The notes under the pieces were generated by a model. The model ran no database searches, was not told where the DNA came from, and was given only the letters and a program-made list of their open reading frames with translations. 64,000 bases of DNA from NCBI GenBank assembly GCA_040755155.1, contig JBFMBP010000153.1, forward strand, positions 42,010 through 106,009, written 5' to 3'. Position 1 is the first letter of the stretch. The number at the start of each line of letters is the position of its first letter. A program made the position numbers and the translations under genes. This DNA is from Candidatus Omnitrophota bacterium. GTDB lineage: Bacteria > Hinthialibacterota > Hinthialibacteria > Hinthialibacterales > Hinthialibacteraceae. Shown one piece after another: positions 9,455-17,995 of the stretch.

Positions 9455-9892
9455 CTAATCCTCCATTTCCATCCATTTTTTGAATTCGCCGGAAAATTGT
9501 CTTTCATATTCGCAGTGTTCGGCGATAAATTCATTGGCGCCGATGAGTTTGGCGCAAAGGAGTTTTACAATAAATTCAGCTGCTTCGGGATTGCGCCGGA
9601 ATAAAAATTTGAGCCGAGATTTTTCCAGGCGGATCAATTTCGAGTTTTCGATCGCCGTCACAGTGGCGCAGCGCGGCTTGCCGCTTAAGATGGCTATTTC
9701 GCCTACGATATCGATGGGAGTGATTTCCGCAATGAAAACAGGAGGCGGTTTTTTTTCCAATTCCACTTTTAGTTTTCCTTCCACCAAAAGAAAGGCGCAC
9801 GTCCCCGGCTCGCCCTGGCGCATCAGAACCTGGCCTTTGGCCGCTTCGACGATTTCATTTTCCGACTCGAACAAAAAATAATTCGTCATCAT
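9455..9892 (-). CDS. Single-domain cyclic nucleotide-binding protein (copy 2)
   Basis: 145 aa, same architecture as the downstream neighbour: GQVLMRQGEPGTCAF at the start of the beta-roll and GEIAILSGKPRCATV as phosphate-binding cassette. Here the residue after the cassette Arg is Cys instead of Ser/Thr, which may change nucleotide affinity or confer redox sensitivity. No helix-turn-helix. The C-terminal helix contains KLLCAKLIGANEFIAEH, closely matching the neighbour. The first two codons are both ATG, and no strong ribosome binding site distinguishes them. Confidence 0.83.
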   Translation of the reverse strand: MMTNYFLFESENEIVEAAKGQVLMRQGEPGTCAFLLVEGKLKVELEKKPPPVFIAEITPIDIVGEIAILSGKPRCATVTAIENSKLIRLEKSRLKFLFRRNPEAAEFIVKLLCAKLIGANEFIAEHCEYERQFSGEFKKWMEMED

Positions 9893-10090
9893 CCAAACAT
9901 CCGAAAAGATATAATTTAGATTGCGGCAATAAAAACCTTGAACGCATCGTACGCTTCGTTTTTTTAATCCTATAATGGAAATCTCTCGTTGTCTATTTAT
10001 ATAAGCGGGATGGCAGGGGAAAACGGCGCTTGATTTTTTTCATTTCTTCGGGTTTATTGCGCAAACGAATAAAGATGGAATGAAGAAGCA

Positions 10091-10750
10091 ATGTGCGCCA
10101 AGACCATTTATCATTATACGCCGGAGATGGACGAACAACTCGTCTCCCCCGGAAGCATCGACGAAAAACTGGATTTCGAGAAAATCTTCGGAAATCGCCA
10201 TCCGGTGGAAATCGAAATCGGGACGGGAAAAGGACGCTTCATCCTCGCCGAATCGAGACGGCGGCCTGAAACGAACTTCATTGGCATCGAACGGTCGTTG
10301 AAATGGATTCGCATCGCTCTTTGGCGCGCCGCCCGCGATCCCCGGCCCAACCGTTTTTTTCTATGTTTGGATGCTGATTTAGTAGTGAAGCTGCTGACGC
10401 CGCCTCGTTCGATTGCGGCTTATCACGTCTATTTTCCCGATCCCTGGCCCAAAGACCGTCATCGCAAGCGCCGGCTTTTCAATTCCCGGCTCTTGGAGAA
10501 AATGGCGGAGACGCTGGTAGCGGAGGGAAGGCTTTTGTTGAAAACCGATCACGCTGAATATTACGCCGACGCCCGCCAGCGTATTGACGGCAGCGGTTTA
10601 TTTTCGCTTATGGAAGATAATGTTTCCAACGAGATTATCGAAGATAGGGAGGAAGCCCCGGACTCCGCGACGCATTACGAAATCAAGTTCCGCCAAGAAT
10701 CCCGCCCCATCTACTCCGCTGCCTATCAAGTAGTAGCGGCGTATTCGTAA
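10091..10750 (+). CDS. trmB: tRNA (guanine-N7)-methyltransferase
   Basis: 219 aa, the usual length for the family. TrmB makes m7G46 in tRNA variable loops using S-adenosylmethionine. The SAM-binding motif is EIEIGTGKGRF (about 54-64), motif II is NFIGIERS, and the family signature YFPDPWPKDRHRKRR is complete, including Asp and the basic run that contacts tRNA. The C-terminus carries the expected THYEIKFRQESRPIY segment (T-x-Y-E-x-K-F) that binds the target guanine. The start has only a GAAG-type site. It is separated from the next gene by a promoter, so it is probably monocistronic. Confidence 0.95.
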   Translation: MCAKTIYHYTPEMDEQLVSPGSIDEKLDFEKIFGNRHPVEIEIGTGKGRFILAESRRRPETNFIGIERSLKWIRIALWRAARDPRPNRFFLCLDADLVVKLLTPPRSIAAYHVYFPDPWPKDRHRKRRLFNSRLLEKMAETLVAEGRLLLKTDHAEYYADARQRIDGSGLFSLMEDNVSNEIIEDREEAPDSATHYEIKFRQESRPIYSAAYQVVAAYS

Positions 10751-10791
10751 AATACAACTACATATTTGTAAATATATTTGACAGAATCAAA

Positions 10792-10820
10792 TTGGCATTT
10801 CTGTAACAACGAGATATAAT
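10792..10820 (+). promoter_or_regulatory. Sigma-70-type promoter
   Basis: TTGGCA (10792-10797), a 17-nt spacer and a perfect TATAAT (10815-10820), 46 bp upstream of the ATG at 10867. It should drive the small membrane protein gene. Confidence 0.7.
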
Positions 10821-10866
10821 TCAAGATAGGAGGGTTTGAAAACGCCAACGAAAGGAGGCGGTGATC

Positions 10867-11313
10867 ATGTTAGGCCAAATCTCTTGGATCAAGCCTACCG
10901 ACGTGCCTGTCGAATTGTTATTCTGGTTTCTCATCGGGATAACGCTAGCCGTACTAGCGATTTTATATATCTGCCGGCGATATGCCTATTTCAAAAAAGT
11001 GCAAATCCTTCAAGAAGAAATGAAGGCGTTGGAACTGGAAAATGGCGAGAGCCAGACGCTGGAAAGTCTCGTCAAGCGGTATATGCTGAACGAACCGGTT
11101 GAAATTCTCTATTCGCTGCGTCTGTTCGACGACTTGGCGCTGAAAGAGATGGGGCGCATTCTTGGTAGTCCGCTTTCTCAGGAATCGAAGAAAAAGTACA
11201 TCGATATGCTCTATCTGATTCGGCAAAAGACCTATTTCCCCGGCGGCGCGTATTCGCAAGCGCCGGTATCTTTCGATCCTTCCGATCTGCATTCGGCGCT
11301 GCCTTCCTACTAG
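10867..11313 (+). CDS. Membrane-anchored hypothetical protein
   Basis: 148 aa from the ATG at 10867, which lies 8 nt after AGGAGG; a GTG two codons earlier is too close. One transmembrane helix at about 17-37 (ELLFWFLIGITLAVLAILYI), followed by a basic stretch (CRRYAYFKK) on the cytoplasmic side and a helical, Leu/Glu-rich cytoplasmic domain ending in a flexible Pro/Ser tail. No family recognised. It has its own promoter and converges with the acyltransferase gene. Function unknown. Confidence 0.7.
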   Translation: MLGQISWIKPTDVPVELLFWFLIGITLAVLAILYICRRYAYFKKVQILQEEMKALELENGESQTLESLVKRYMLNEPVEILYSLRLFDDLALKEMGRILGSPLSQESKKKYIDMLYLIRQKTYFPGGAYSQAPVSFDPSDLHSALPSY

Positions 11314-11355
11314 CCGCAGTGGCGGGCCGCCATTCGCTTCGAGTTAACCCTGCGT

Positions 11356-12498
11356 CTATATTTTTATAAAAATCCTTTTGCAGTATAGGATGGATGTTGC
11401 ACCCAACCAGAAGAGGACGAACGCTATCGCGTAAAGCAGAGAAGCGTTGACGGGGGAGGTCCAGGGAGCGAAGAGATTTTGCACGATCCAGGAAATCGCA
11501 TCCATCCGCGCCTCGCCCTGACCGATGGAGATCATTCCCAACAGCTCGCCGCCGATGCTGGAGAGAACGTACACGAATATGGCGTTGCTGCCGAAAACCA
11601 GAAAAGGAACAGCCCATTTTCGGTAGCCAAATACGTCGATAATCAGATAGAAGAAAGCGAGTAAATGAAGCGCCAGCCCGGCGGTGAGAAAAACATAGGG
11701 AACGGTCCATAGGTTTTTGTTGAAGGGCATCCATGCCGTGAGGATATACCCAAGCAGCAAACAGGCGTCGCCGGAGAGAAAGAGGCCGATCAAACGGCTT
11801 TTTTCTTCCTGATGGGAGCGCAGCCAGGTCCCCGCGAAATACCCCAATAACGTCGTAACAATGGCGGGCAAAGTGCTAAAGACGCCCTCCGGATCGAATC
11901 CGGCGGCGGGAGCGTTGGGCCATGTGTGTCCGCCGAGAGTATGGTTGTCGATCCACCAGCAGAAGTTGCCGACGGGTTCGATTACGCCTGCGCCATAGCC
12001 GGGAACGGGGATGAAAAGCATCCCGATCCAATAGACGGAGAGCAACGCGAAGGCTGACATCCATTGCCAAAAGGGAGACAATCCGATAACGATCCACCCA
12101 ACGGCGAAATAGCAAATGGCGATGCGCTGGAGTACGCCGGGGATGCGGATGGTGTGGAGATCGAAGTTGCCCAAGGCGTTCAGAAACAGGCCGAGAGCGA
12201 AAATGATGAGGCTGCGACGGATGAGTTGCCGGATAAGCGGCGAGTTGTCGCCGCCGCTTTGCAGGCGTTTGGCGAAGGAAAAGGACATGGAGACGCCGAC
12301 GATGAAGAGAAAGAAGGGAAAGATGAGATCGGTGAACGTGCAGCCGTTCCATTTCGCGTGTTCCAAGGGCGAGTAGATATGCTCCCAATCTCCGGCGTTA
12401 TTGACCAGCACCATCGACATCATGGTAAATCCACGAAATGCGTCGAGGGAAACGAGCCGGCCTTTTGGGTAGTTGTTTTGAATCTGCGCTTCGTTCAT
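11356..12498 (-). CDS. Multipass acyltransferase, NagX/HGSNAT-like (COG4299)
   Basis: 380 aa from the ATG at 12498 (AGGGAG upstream); an in-frame start 23 codons earlier adds an unlikely tail. The sequence RLVSLDAFRGFTM with following transmembrane helices, FTDLIFPFFLFIVGVSMSFS, IRIPGVLQRIA and HTWPN is typical of the family that includes human heparan-alpha-glucosaminide N-acetyltransferase and bacterial NagX. About ten transmembrane segments are visible. Eukaryotic members transfer acetyl groups from cytosolic acetyl-CoA to amino sugars across a membrane. Bacterial members are common in polysaccharide-using bacteria, but their substrate is usually unknown. Confidence 0.85.
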   Translation of the reverse strand: MNEAQIQNNYPKGRLVSLDAFRGFTMMSMVLVNNAGDWEHIYSPLEHAKWNGCTFTDLIFPFFLFIVGVSMSFSFAKRLQSGGDNSPLIRQLIRRSLIIFALGLFLNALGNFDLHTIRIPGVLQRIAICYFAVGWIVIGLSPFWQWMSAFALLSVYWIGMLFIPVPGYGAGVIEPVGNFCWWIDNHTLGGHTWPNAPAAGFDPEGVFSTLPAIVTTLLGYFAGTWLRSHQEEKSRLIGLFLSGDACLLLGYILTAWMPFNKNLWTVPYVFLTAGLALHLLAFFYLIIDVFGYRKWAVPFLVFGSNAIFVYVLSSIGGELLGMISIGQGEARMDAISWIVQNLFAPWTSPVNASLLYAIAFVLFWLGATSILYCKRIFIKI

Positions 12499-12650
12499 GT
12501 AAAAGTTGCTCCCTTCGTCATTCGTTGAAAATTCATTATTGATAATCCCCGCCGATTCTTTTATCAAGACGCCTATGGCGAAGATTTAAGCGAACCGAAT
12601 ACGGATTTTCGCTGCTTTTTATTACAATTTAATTCATGCGTCAATTGGAG

Positions 12651-12656
12651 TATACT
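12651..12656 (+). promoter_or_regulatory. Possible -10 box of the small gene at 12721
   Basis: TATACT at 12651-12656, with a weak -35 TTTAAT at 12628-12633 (17-nt spacer), 65 bp before the start codon. Confidence 0.35.
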
Positions 12657-12720
12657 AATCGCATAACTTTTGGGTAAATGCAACTCGTTCGGCAACGGAT
12701 AAATAAGGAGGTTTGCGCCG

Positions 12721-12948
12721 ATGATTATACAAGCGGAAATTGGCGTAGATGGCGTCGTGAAGGTGAAAGATCCTGAATGGAGAGGGAAACAGATATCTAT
12801 ATCGATACGCGATCAAGAGGAGCCTGAACTAGCCAAAGAAACGGATTGGGAAGCCATCAAAGAAATTTTACATAAAGCCGATGCGCTGGATTTTCCCCGG
12901 CGAAGCCATGAAGAAATTATTAGAGATTTGCATGAGCTGAGAGGGTAA
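12721..12948 (+). CDS. Small hypothetical protein, antitoxin-like
   Basis: 75 aa, with an excellent ribosome binding site (AAGGAGG). The N-terminal half (MIIQAEIGVDGVVKVKDPEW) reads as a small beta hairpin of the AbrB/DUF104 type, and the C-terminal half is a charged helix (HEEIIRDLHELRG) as in antitoxins that wrap around a partner toxin. No toxin gene follows in the 258 bp to the next gene. Calling it an orphan antitoxin is inference only. Confidence 0.6.
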   Translation: MIIQAEIGVDGVVKVKDPEWRGKQISISIRDQEEPELAKETDWEAIKEILHKADALDFPRRSHEEIIRDLHELRG

Positions 12949-13207
12949 GAACCTATTCTTTGGATCGACCTTTCTTTGACGTCCTAATCCTAAAATCGCC
13001 ATTTTCATCCACTCCATTCTCTTTCCCGATCAATACTTACCCCATTTTTTTAAACGATTATAAATTGCAAAAATGGAAAAATGCGGTAATATCAACCGCC
13101 TTCTTTAACGGAGAAATGCCCTTAGAAATGCTGCTACGGGTTGGAGAAATTCGGCTGGGTATAGTAATCTAGCCAATAATCAATGGGAAATATACGATCC
13201 TAAAAAT

Positions 13208-14590
13208 ATGGAATCGCGCCTAAATCTTCCTTTGGAAAATCCATCGCCGTCTCCAAGTCAGAAAACGGGGACGGCATCCTCATTGATGGCGGATGCAAGC
13301 CATCCCTGGGATGTTCCCTGGATATGGATATCGTCTTTGCTATTGTTGGCGATCATTCCCCGATTGTTATGGGCTTTCGCCGATCATCCCCGGCCTTTTT
13401 CGGATATGGAGGATTATTACCTTTGCGCCGTCAATTATCTTAAAGGCGGCCATTTGGCGCAGGACGAGGAGCATTTGGCGTACCGGGCGCCGTTGTATCC
13501 CTTATTCATCGCCGCTTGTTGGAAGATGTTTCCGGGCAATCCACTGCTGGCGGTGCGGATCGTACAAGCGATTTTGGGCGCCATATCGGCGGCGTTGCTT
13601 TATGCGCTTTTTCAGCGGATGCTGCGGCCTTTGCAAAAAGAGAACCGCCATATTCTCTTGCGGCATCCCCGCATCATTCCCTTTTTCGCCGCGTTGACAT
13701 TTTCCTGGATGGCGGATCAGATTTTCTTTTCGTCGGTATTGCTATCGGAGACGTTGTTTATTTTTACGCTTTTGATTTGGGCGAATTTGGGCGTCCGTTG
13801 CGGCAATTCCTGCCGGATGGACGTATTGTTTTTGTTTTCCGTTTTAGTAGGCGTTATGACGTTGATCCGCCCCGTAGCGATTTTTTTTCTGCCCATCGTT
13901 GCGTTTAAGTCGCTGCAAGCGATTCCCCGCCCTCAATGGCCGCGGCGGATTTGGCTGCCGATGTTCGCCTGGACAATCCCCATCGTTCCCTGGTCGATTC
14001 GCAATGCAATCGTATTGAAAGCGTTCGTTTTGTTGACAACGAATTCGGGAGTGAATTTTTATCTTGGCCACAATCCTCAATTCGGCTATTACGACCACGG
14101 CGCCAAAGAAGCCGTAAGACGGGAATTCTTGCGGACGAATGAGCCGAATGAAGTATTGGAGGATCGCTATTTTTTAACCCAAGGCATGAAATTCGCCTTG
14201 GAACATCCGCAAGCGCTGGTTGCGCGAACTATATGGAAACTCTATTTTCTTTACCTTCTCGATAAAGAACCGTGGCCATGGGAGGAATACAATCAAGGAG
14301 AAGGCATGAGATTGGCGGGCGGCGCGCAGTGGCCTTTAATCTGGTGGAATCCATTTTTTCTACTGATGGCGCTGGCGGGGGGGGCTTACGCATGTATGCG
14401 CAAAATCCAGCACGGATTTTGTTTGTCCGTGGTGGGTTTATATACGTTTTCTTGCCTGATTTTTTTCGCCCGTACTCGTTTCCGGCTGCCTTTGGAACCG
14501 TTTTTGTTGATCTATGTTTGGCTAGGCATTGCATCGCTTGCCGATACGGCGGTTTGGGGGTATGGTAAGATGATGAAAAGAAAGGGCTGA
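13208..14590 (+). CDS. ArnT/PMT-like membrane glycosyltransferase (GT-C fold)
   Basis: 460 aa with about ten transmembrane segments. After the first helix comes HPRPFSDMEDYYLCAVNYL, where the Asp residues in the first periplasmic loop match the catalytic Asp region of GT-C transferases, followed by YRAPLYPLFIAACWKMFP, a segment typical of the dolichyl-phosphate-mannose and ArnT-like family. GT-C enzymes transfer a sugar from a polyprenyl phosphate to an outside acceptor such as lipid A or protein; the acceptor here is unknown. The first 27 residues are polar and there is no strong ribosome binding site, so a downstream start (MADASHPW) is possible. Confidence 0.8.
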   Translation: MESRLNLPLENPSPSPSQKTGTASSLMADASHPWDVPWIWISSLLLLAIIPRLLWAFADHPRPFSDMEDYYLCAVNYLKGGHLAQDEEHLAYRAPLYPLFIAACWKMFPGNPLLAVRIVQAILGAISAALLYALFQRMLRPLQKENRHILLRHPRIIPFFAALTFSWMADQIFFSSVLLSETLFIFTLLIWANLGVRCGNSCRMDVLFLFSVLVGVMTLIRPVAIFFLPIVAFKSLQAIPRPQWPRRIWLPMFAWTIPIVPWSIRNAIVLKAFVLLTTNSGVNFYLGHNPQFGYYDHGAKEAVRREFLRTNEPNEVLEDRYFLTQGMKFALEHPQALVARTIWKLYFLYLLDKEPWPWEEYNQGEGMRLAGGAQWPLIWWNPFFLLMALAGGAYACMRKIQHGFCLSVVGLYTFSCLIFFARTRFRLPLEPFLLIYVWLGIASLADTAVWGYGKMMKRKG

Positions 14591-14648
14591 TTTCTTCATA
14601 CCGCCTGGGTATGAAGCATCATGAGTTGCAACAGGGAGAAATGGCAGC

Positions 14649-15359
14649 ATGTCGTCCAGCCCCCGCGATCTTTATATTCCCGCCGATTGTTGGAAAACCA
14701 TCGTAGACGCCGTAGCGCCAAAGCCTCGGGGAATGGATCCCGCCTTCGTGAAGGCGGTAGAGCCGTTCCGACGTTACGCTGCGACCATCACCGGCGAAAT
14801 CGGCGAATCCATCCAACGCTGCCGGGATCACTTGGAACGTTTTCTCGCTTCGGCGCAGGAAACCGTAGCGGCGGAATCGGGCGCGATTCCCGAACGGTTA
14901 GGCCGTCCCAAAACCATTCCTTATGGACAAGAATCTCTCCCTTTTCAAATCTTCAATTACCGTGGAACGGACAGCGTCAATATCCGCGAAGACAGGCTGG
15001 CGGCGCTGCTTACACAATACGATTTATTTCTCGAAACCATGAAATTCATGGAGAGAAAAGTGGAAGAAGGCGATTTGGGGATTTTGAGAAACAGCTTTCT
15101 TTTCGTCCATAAACCATTGCATCAAGCGGCGGAATTGATGACCGCCGCCATCCATAAGATGCCGGTAGAAGTTACGACGAAGATCGGAGAACCCGCCGAT
15201 CCTCATTATGTTCACATCGCCGGCGTTGAGGCATGCGAAGATATCCCTCCCGCCTGCATCTGCCGGATATTGAAGCCGGGATACGTATTCGAAGGCCGAG
15301 AGATTCAGGAAGGGGTTGTGATCGTAGCGGACAAGAGAACCTCGCCTTCTTTAGGTTGA
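14649..15359 (+). CDS. GrpE-like protein
   Basis: 236 aa, preceded by GGGAGAAATGGCAGC. The last 50 residues resemble the beta domain of GrpE, the DnaK nucleotide exchange factor: PHYVHIAGVEA, then ICRILKPGYVFEGREI and VVIVADK, equivalent to the GrpE run that ends in VLxxGYxxxGRxLRPAxVxVA. The preceding helices (LLTQYDLFLETMKFMERKV, IHKMPVEV) are compatible with the GrpE four-helix bundle. The N-terminal 90 residues are unlike GrpE, and the usual long coiled coil is not obvious. It may be a dedicated exchange factor for a DnaK paralogue. No chaperone gene adjoins it. The assignment rests on by-eye motif matching. Confidence 0.5.
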   Translation: MSSSPRDLYIPADCWKTIVDAVAPKPRGMDPAFVKAVEPFRRYAATITGEIGESIQRCRDHLERFLASAQETVAAESGAIPERLGRPKTIPYGQESLPFQIFNYRGTDSVNIREDRLAALLTQYDLFLETMKFMERKVEEGDLGILRNSFLFVHKPLHQAAELMTAAIHKMPVEVTTKIGEPADPHYVHIAGVEACEDIPPACICRILKPGYVFEGREIQEGVVIVADKRTSPSLG

Positions 15360-15616
15360 CCGAGAATTACGCAACCCGATCCGTACGCCATTTTTTTGCG
15401 GCGATTTTAACGTTTTTTCCCTCATATCCCACATCATGGGGAAAATAATTCCTCCTTCATTTATAGCCATCCTGCCTTTATACAGCGATTTTTACATCGT
15501 CTTAATAAAGAATATTTCTTATAACTTACTTATATTTAAGGACTTGAAGAAATAAAATCTTTTTTTCTCCGCCTAAAGGCATCCTTCATTCTTGTTTTGG
15601 CATAATGATTGTTATT

Positions 15617-15794
15617 AAGGAGACTGGGTGCTGTAGAGAAGGATGTAAGGGAACTTCGACGGAAGAATTCGAGTGAACTGCCGAGGTGACCGAACAACCT
15701 TCGGAGTTTCGAAGGTTGGCGTTGGCGGAGCTGACCAACAGCCTTCGGTAACTTAAAGGCCGGGAAACAAGCGGAGCTTGCGACCGGTCTTTTT
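15617..15794 (+). ncRNA. Unclassified structured RNA candidate with terminator
   Basis: A GC-richer block in an otherwise AT-rich 690-bp gap, full of complementary arms: CTTC/GAAG near 15654-15664; a 9-bp hairpin 15695-15703/15710-15718 (CAACCTTCG/CGAAGGTTG); CAAGC/GCTTG at 15768-15780. The 3-prime end AAAGGCCGG...CCGGTCTTT (15755-15763/15784-15792) followed by T-rich sequence looks like an intrinsic terminator. Alternatively the 5-prime end AAGGAGACTGG (15617-15627) can pair with CCGGTCTTTTT (15784-15794), closing the whole molecule. A degenerate unit (GAGGTGACCGAACAACCTTCGG / GGAGCTGACCAACAGCCTTCGG, 15684 and 15728) occurs twice. It lacks RNase P, SRP, tmRNA or riboswitch signatures that I know. 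No coding sequence is seen. Confidence 0.5.
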
Positions 15795-16051
15795 CTTTAT
15801 ACCCGCTATGCTACCGTACAAAACCGGCGTATCTTGTCTCTTCCCGTCAGACGATTAAACTGTTAGAAATTTGTTAGAATTTATTTTAGGCCATACCACA
15901 CTATAGGCATATTTTTATTACCTCATTAAGCTCGTTTGTAATTCCCCGAGCGAAGGAATGAATGCAATCCCCAATACTTTCCGAAAATAACTTTAATGGG
16001 GACGCTTGTATCGAGATTCATAAGCTTCATAGATGCAGAAAGAGGAAAAAC

Positions 16052-17608
16052 ATGTCGCTCTATTTTTATCTAGCAGGCGCGATCGCCATTGGAATGCTCA
16101 TCTGGAATACGATCGAAGTAGGACGCAATGACGCTACGAATGTAGTCAACGCCGTCTTTGGATCGCGGGTATTGCGGAGAAAGACAGCCGTTTATCTTTC
16201 GGGAATCGCCGTCATTTTCGGCGCATGCGCCGCAACGCCGGTTATGGAAACGGCGCGAAGCGGCATTTTCGATCCCGCTACTATTCCCGTTTTGGAGGAT
16301 TGTTTATCGATTTATATCGCCGTTTATTTGACGAATACCGTTTTACTTTACTCCTTCTCCGCTTTTGGTATGCCCATCTCCACGACGGCGTGTCTGGTCT
16401 TCGCGTTGTTGGGCGGAGGCTATGCGATAGGCGGGGCGGAATCGGTAAAATGGGCGAAAAGCCAGGAAGTGGTTCTCGCCATCCTATGTTCCATCTTCAT
16501 CAGCGGAGCAGCCGCCTTTTTTATCCAACGGGCGTTTCGCGGCGCTATGGGCCGCCAATGCGACGATCCGGAAAAAGTAAATTTGCACGGCCCCTGGATC
16601 GGGGGACTCTTGCTGACAGGCCTGGTTTATTTCGTGTTAATGAAAGGCATGAAAAATGTCGATTTCGTGAAATTTCTGCGAAAAGCGACTTTCGACGAGT
16701 TCGGAGCGCCTCTTGTCCTCTTTTCATCCTGGGCGGTTATGGCTTCGTTCGTTTGGCTTCTGCTTCGCATTGGCGGAGACGCCATCCGGCGCAAACTTTT
16801 TGGAGGGATGGCCGTGTTAGGCATGTTAGCCACCGCCTTCGCCTTCGGCCAGAATGACTTGGCGAATTGCGCTTCGCCCGGCATAGCGGCATGGATGATT
16901 ATCAAGGAAAAGCACTTAGCCTATAATTCGAATGTTCCTTTATGGTTCTTGCTTCTTTGCGGCTGCCTGTTGGCGATGGGTATGGCCACTCGCAATGCGC
17001 AGCGGGTTACGCGCGCCGAAGTCAACACCGGCAGCCAGGGAGACGTCGTGCGACTCTATGCGCCGCGATGGTGCGTGGGTTTGGCGAAATTCCTATTGCC
17101 CAAACAAAAAACGGACGCCTTGGCGCCGCAGCCGGTGCTGGACGAATCCCACCGGAAATTGCAGCATTACGACGCTTTGCGCGCCGCCGTCATTACCTCC
17201 ATTTCCGGCAGCGTCATCGCTTTCGCTTCAGGCCGGGGGCTGCCCGTATCGACGACCTACGTCGCCTTTGCGGCGGTAATAGCGACGGGATGGGCGGATC
17301 GCATCTTCGCGCGCGGCGACGCCGTATTGAAAATGGGACGTACGATTTGGGTCGTCTTCTGCTGGTTTTTCTCCGCTTTTCTCTCCGCCGTCATTACGGG
17401 AATGGGGGCGCTCGTCATCAGTCGATTTTATACGATAGGCATCCTGGTTTTACTAGCCATTAATCTATTGGTTCGTTATTATATGGATCAACGCGCAAAT
17501 CGGCAGGAAGAAATTTTGCAGTTGGAAGCCGCCGAGAGAAAGAAAGCGATCTATGGCGAGTTGGGCGAGCATCACGTTATCGCTTCAGAAATGGATGACG
17601 AGCATTGA
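16052..17608 (+). CDS. PiT-family inorganic phosphate transporter
   Basis: 518 aa from the ATG at 16052 (AGAGGAAAAAC upstream); a start 30 codons earlier would add a basic tail before the first helix and is less likely. Both halves of the inverted repeat show the PiT signature: GRNDATNVVNAVFGSRV at about 25-41 and FGQNDLANCASPG in the middle, plus SAFGMPISTTACLVF and RGLPVSTTYVAF. About eleven transmembrane helices, with a central hydrophilic loop. These carriers import metal-phosphate or phosphate with H+ or Na+. The 39 C-terminal residues are charged and cytoplasmic. No PhoU-like partner lies next to it. Confidence 0.9.
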   Translation: MSLYFYLAGAIAIGMLIWNTIEVGRNDATNVVNAVFGSRVLRRKTAVYLSGIAVIFGACAATPVMETARSGIFDPATIPVLEDCLSIYIAVYLTNTVLLYSFSAFGMPISTTACLVFALLGGGYAIGGAESVKWAKSQEVVLAILCSIFISGAAAFFIQRAFRGAMGRQCDDPEKVNLHGPWIGGLLLTGLVYFVLMKGMKNVDFVKFLRKATFDEFGAPLVLFSSWAVMASFVWLLLRIGGDAIRRKLFGGMAVLGMLATAFAFGQNDLANCASPGIAAWMIIKEKHLAYNSNVPLWFLLLCGCLLAMGMATRNAQRVTRAEVNTGSQGDVVRLYAPRWCVGLAKFLLPKQKTDALAPQPVLDESHRKLQHYDALRAAVITSISGSVIAFASGRGLPVSTTYVAFAAVIATGWADRIFARGDAVLKMGRTIWVVFCWFFSAFLSAVITGMGALVISRFYTIGILVLLAINLLVRYYMDQRANRQEEILQLEAAERKKAIYGELGEHHVIASEMDDEH

Positions 17609-17756
17609 TGCTAATTACTAACTATGGCGCCTTACATCTTTTTCTATTTATAACTCATGTTACTCTCAATGGAAAAAGAGGAATGGTTTGCGCCGCTTAT
17701 TGAATCACGAAAACAGGAAAAAAAAGAAAAACACGAAAAAGGAATCCATTCCTAAA

Positions 17757-17836
17757 CCCGCCGTTGAAACGGCGGGCTATTACCGTTTGCCCCTTTAAAG
17801 GGGCATTTGGCAATAGCCCAGCCTTTCAAGGCTGGG
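17757..17836 (+). repeat. Triple-hairpin interspersed repeat, copy 1
   Basis: Three adjacent palindromes: CCCGCCGTTGAAACGGCGGG, then TGCCCCTTTAAAGGGGCA, then CCCAGCCTTTCAAGGCTGGG. The flanks GGGCTATT and AATAGCCC of the middle hairpin can also pair. Other copies are at 28449-28527 and, inverted, 61869-61948. A-rich sequence with GAATCACGAAAAC and ACACGAAAAA precedes it, and TCATGTTAC lies at 17655. Confidence 0.9.
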
Positions 17837-17995
17837 ATGAGAAATTTCGTGAAATACGAGTTACTTTTTTTTTGCGATTCAAAAACGCAACAGAACCGTA
17901 ACAGATTAATTATTAGTGTTTCATAAGAGTAACGATATTGCCTCCTCTTCGTAATGTAATTGTCTTTTAGGAATAATCGAATAAGAGGTTCCGAG

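Noticed and set aside
12960-13172. 70-codon plus-strand ORF after the antitoxin-like gene
   Set aside because: No ribosome binding site, odd composition rich in Phe/Pro/Ile and no toxin-like motif.
15617-15794. RNase P RNA, SRP RNA or tmRNA identity for the structured RNA
   Set aside because: The conserved RNase P core (GAGGAAAGTCC), SRP tetraloop domain and tmRNA tRNA-like CCA end are all absent.
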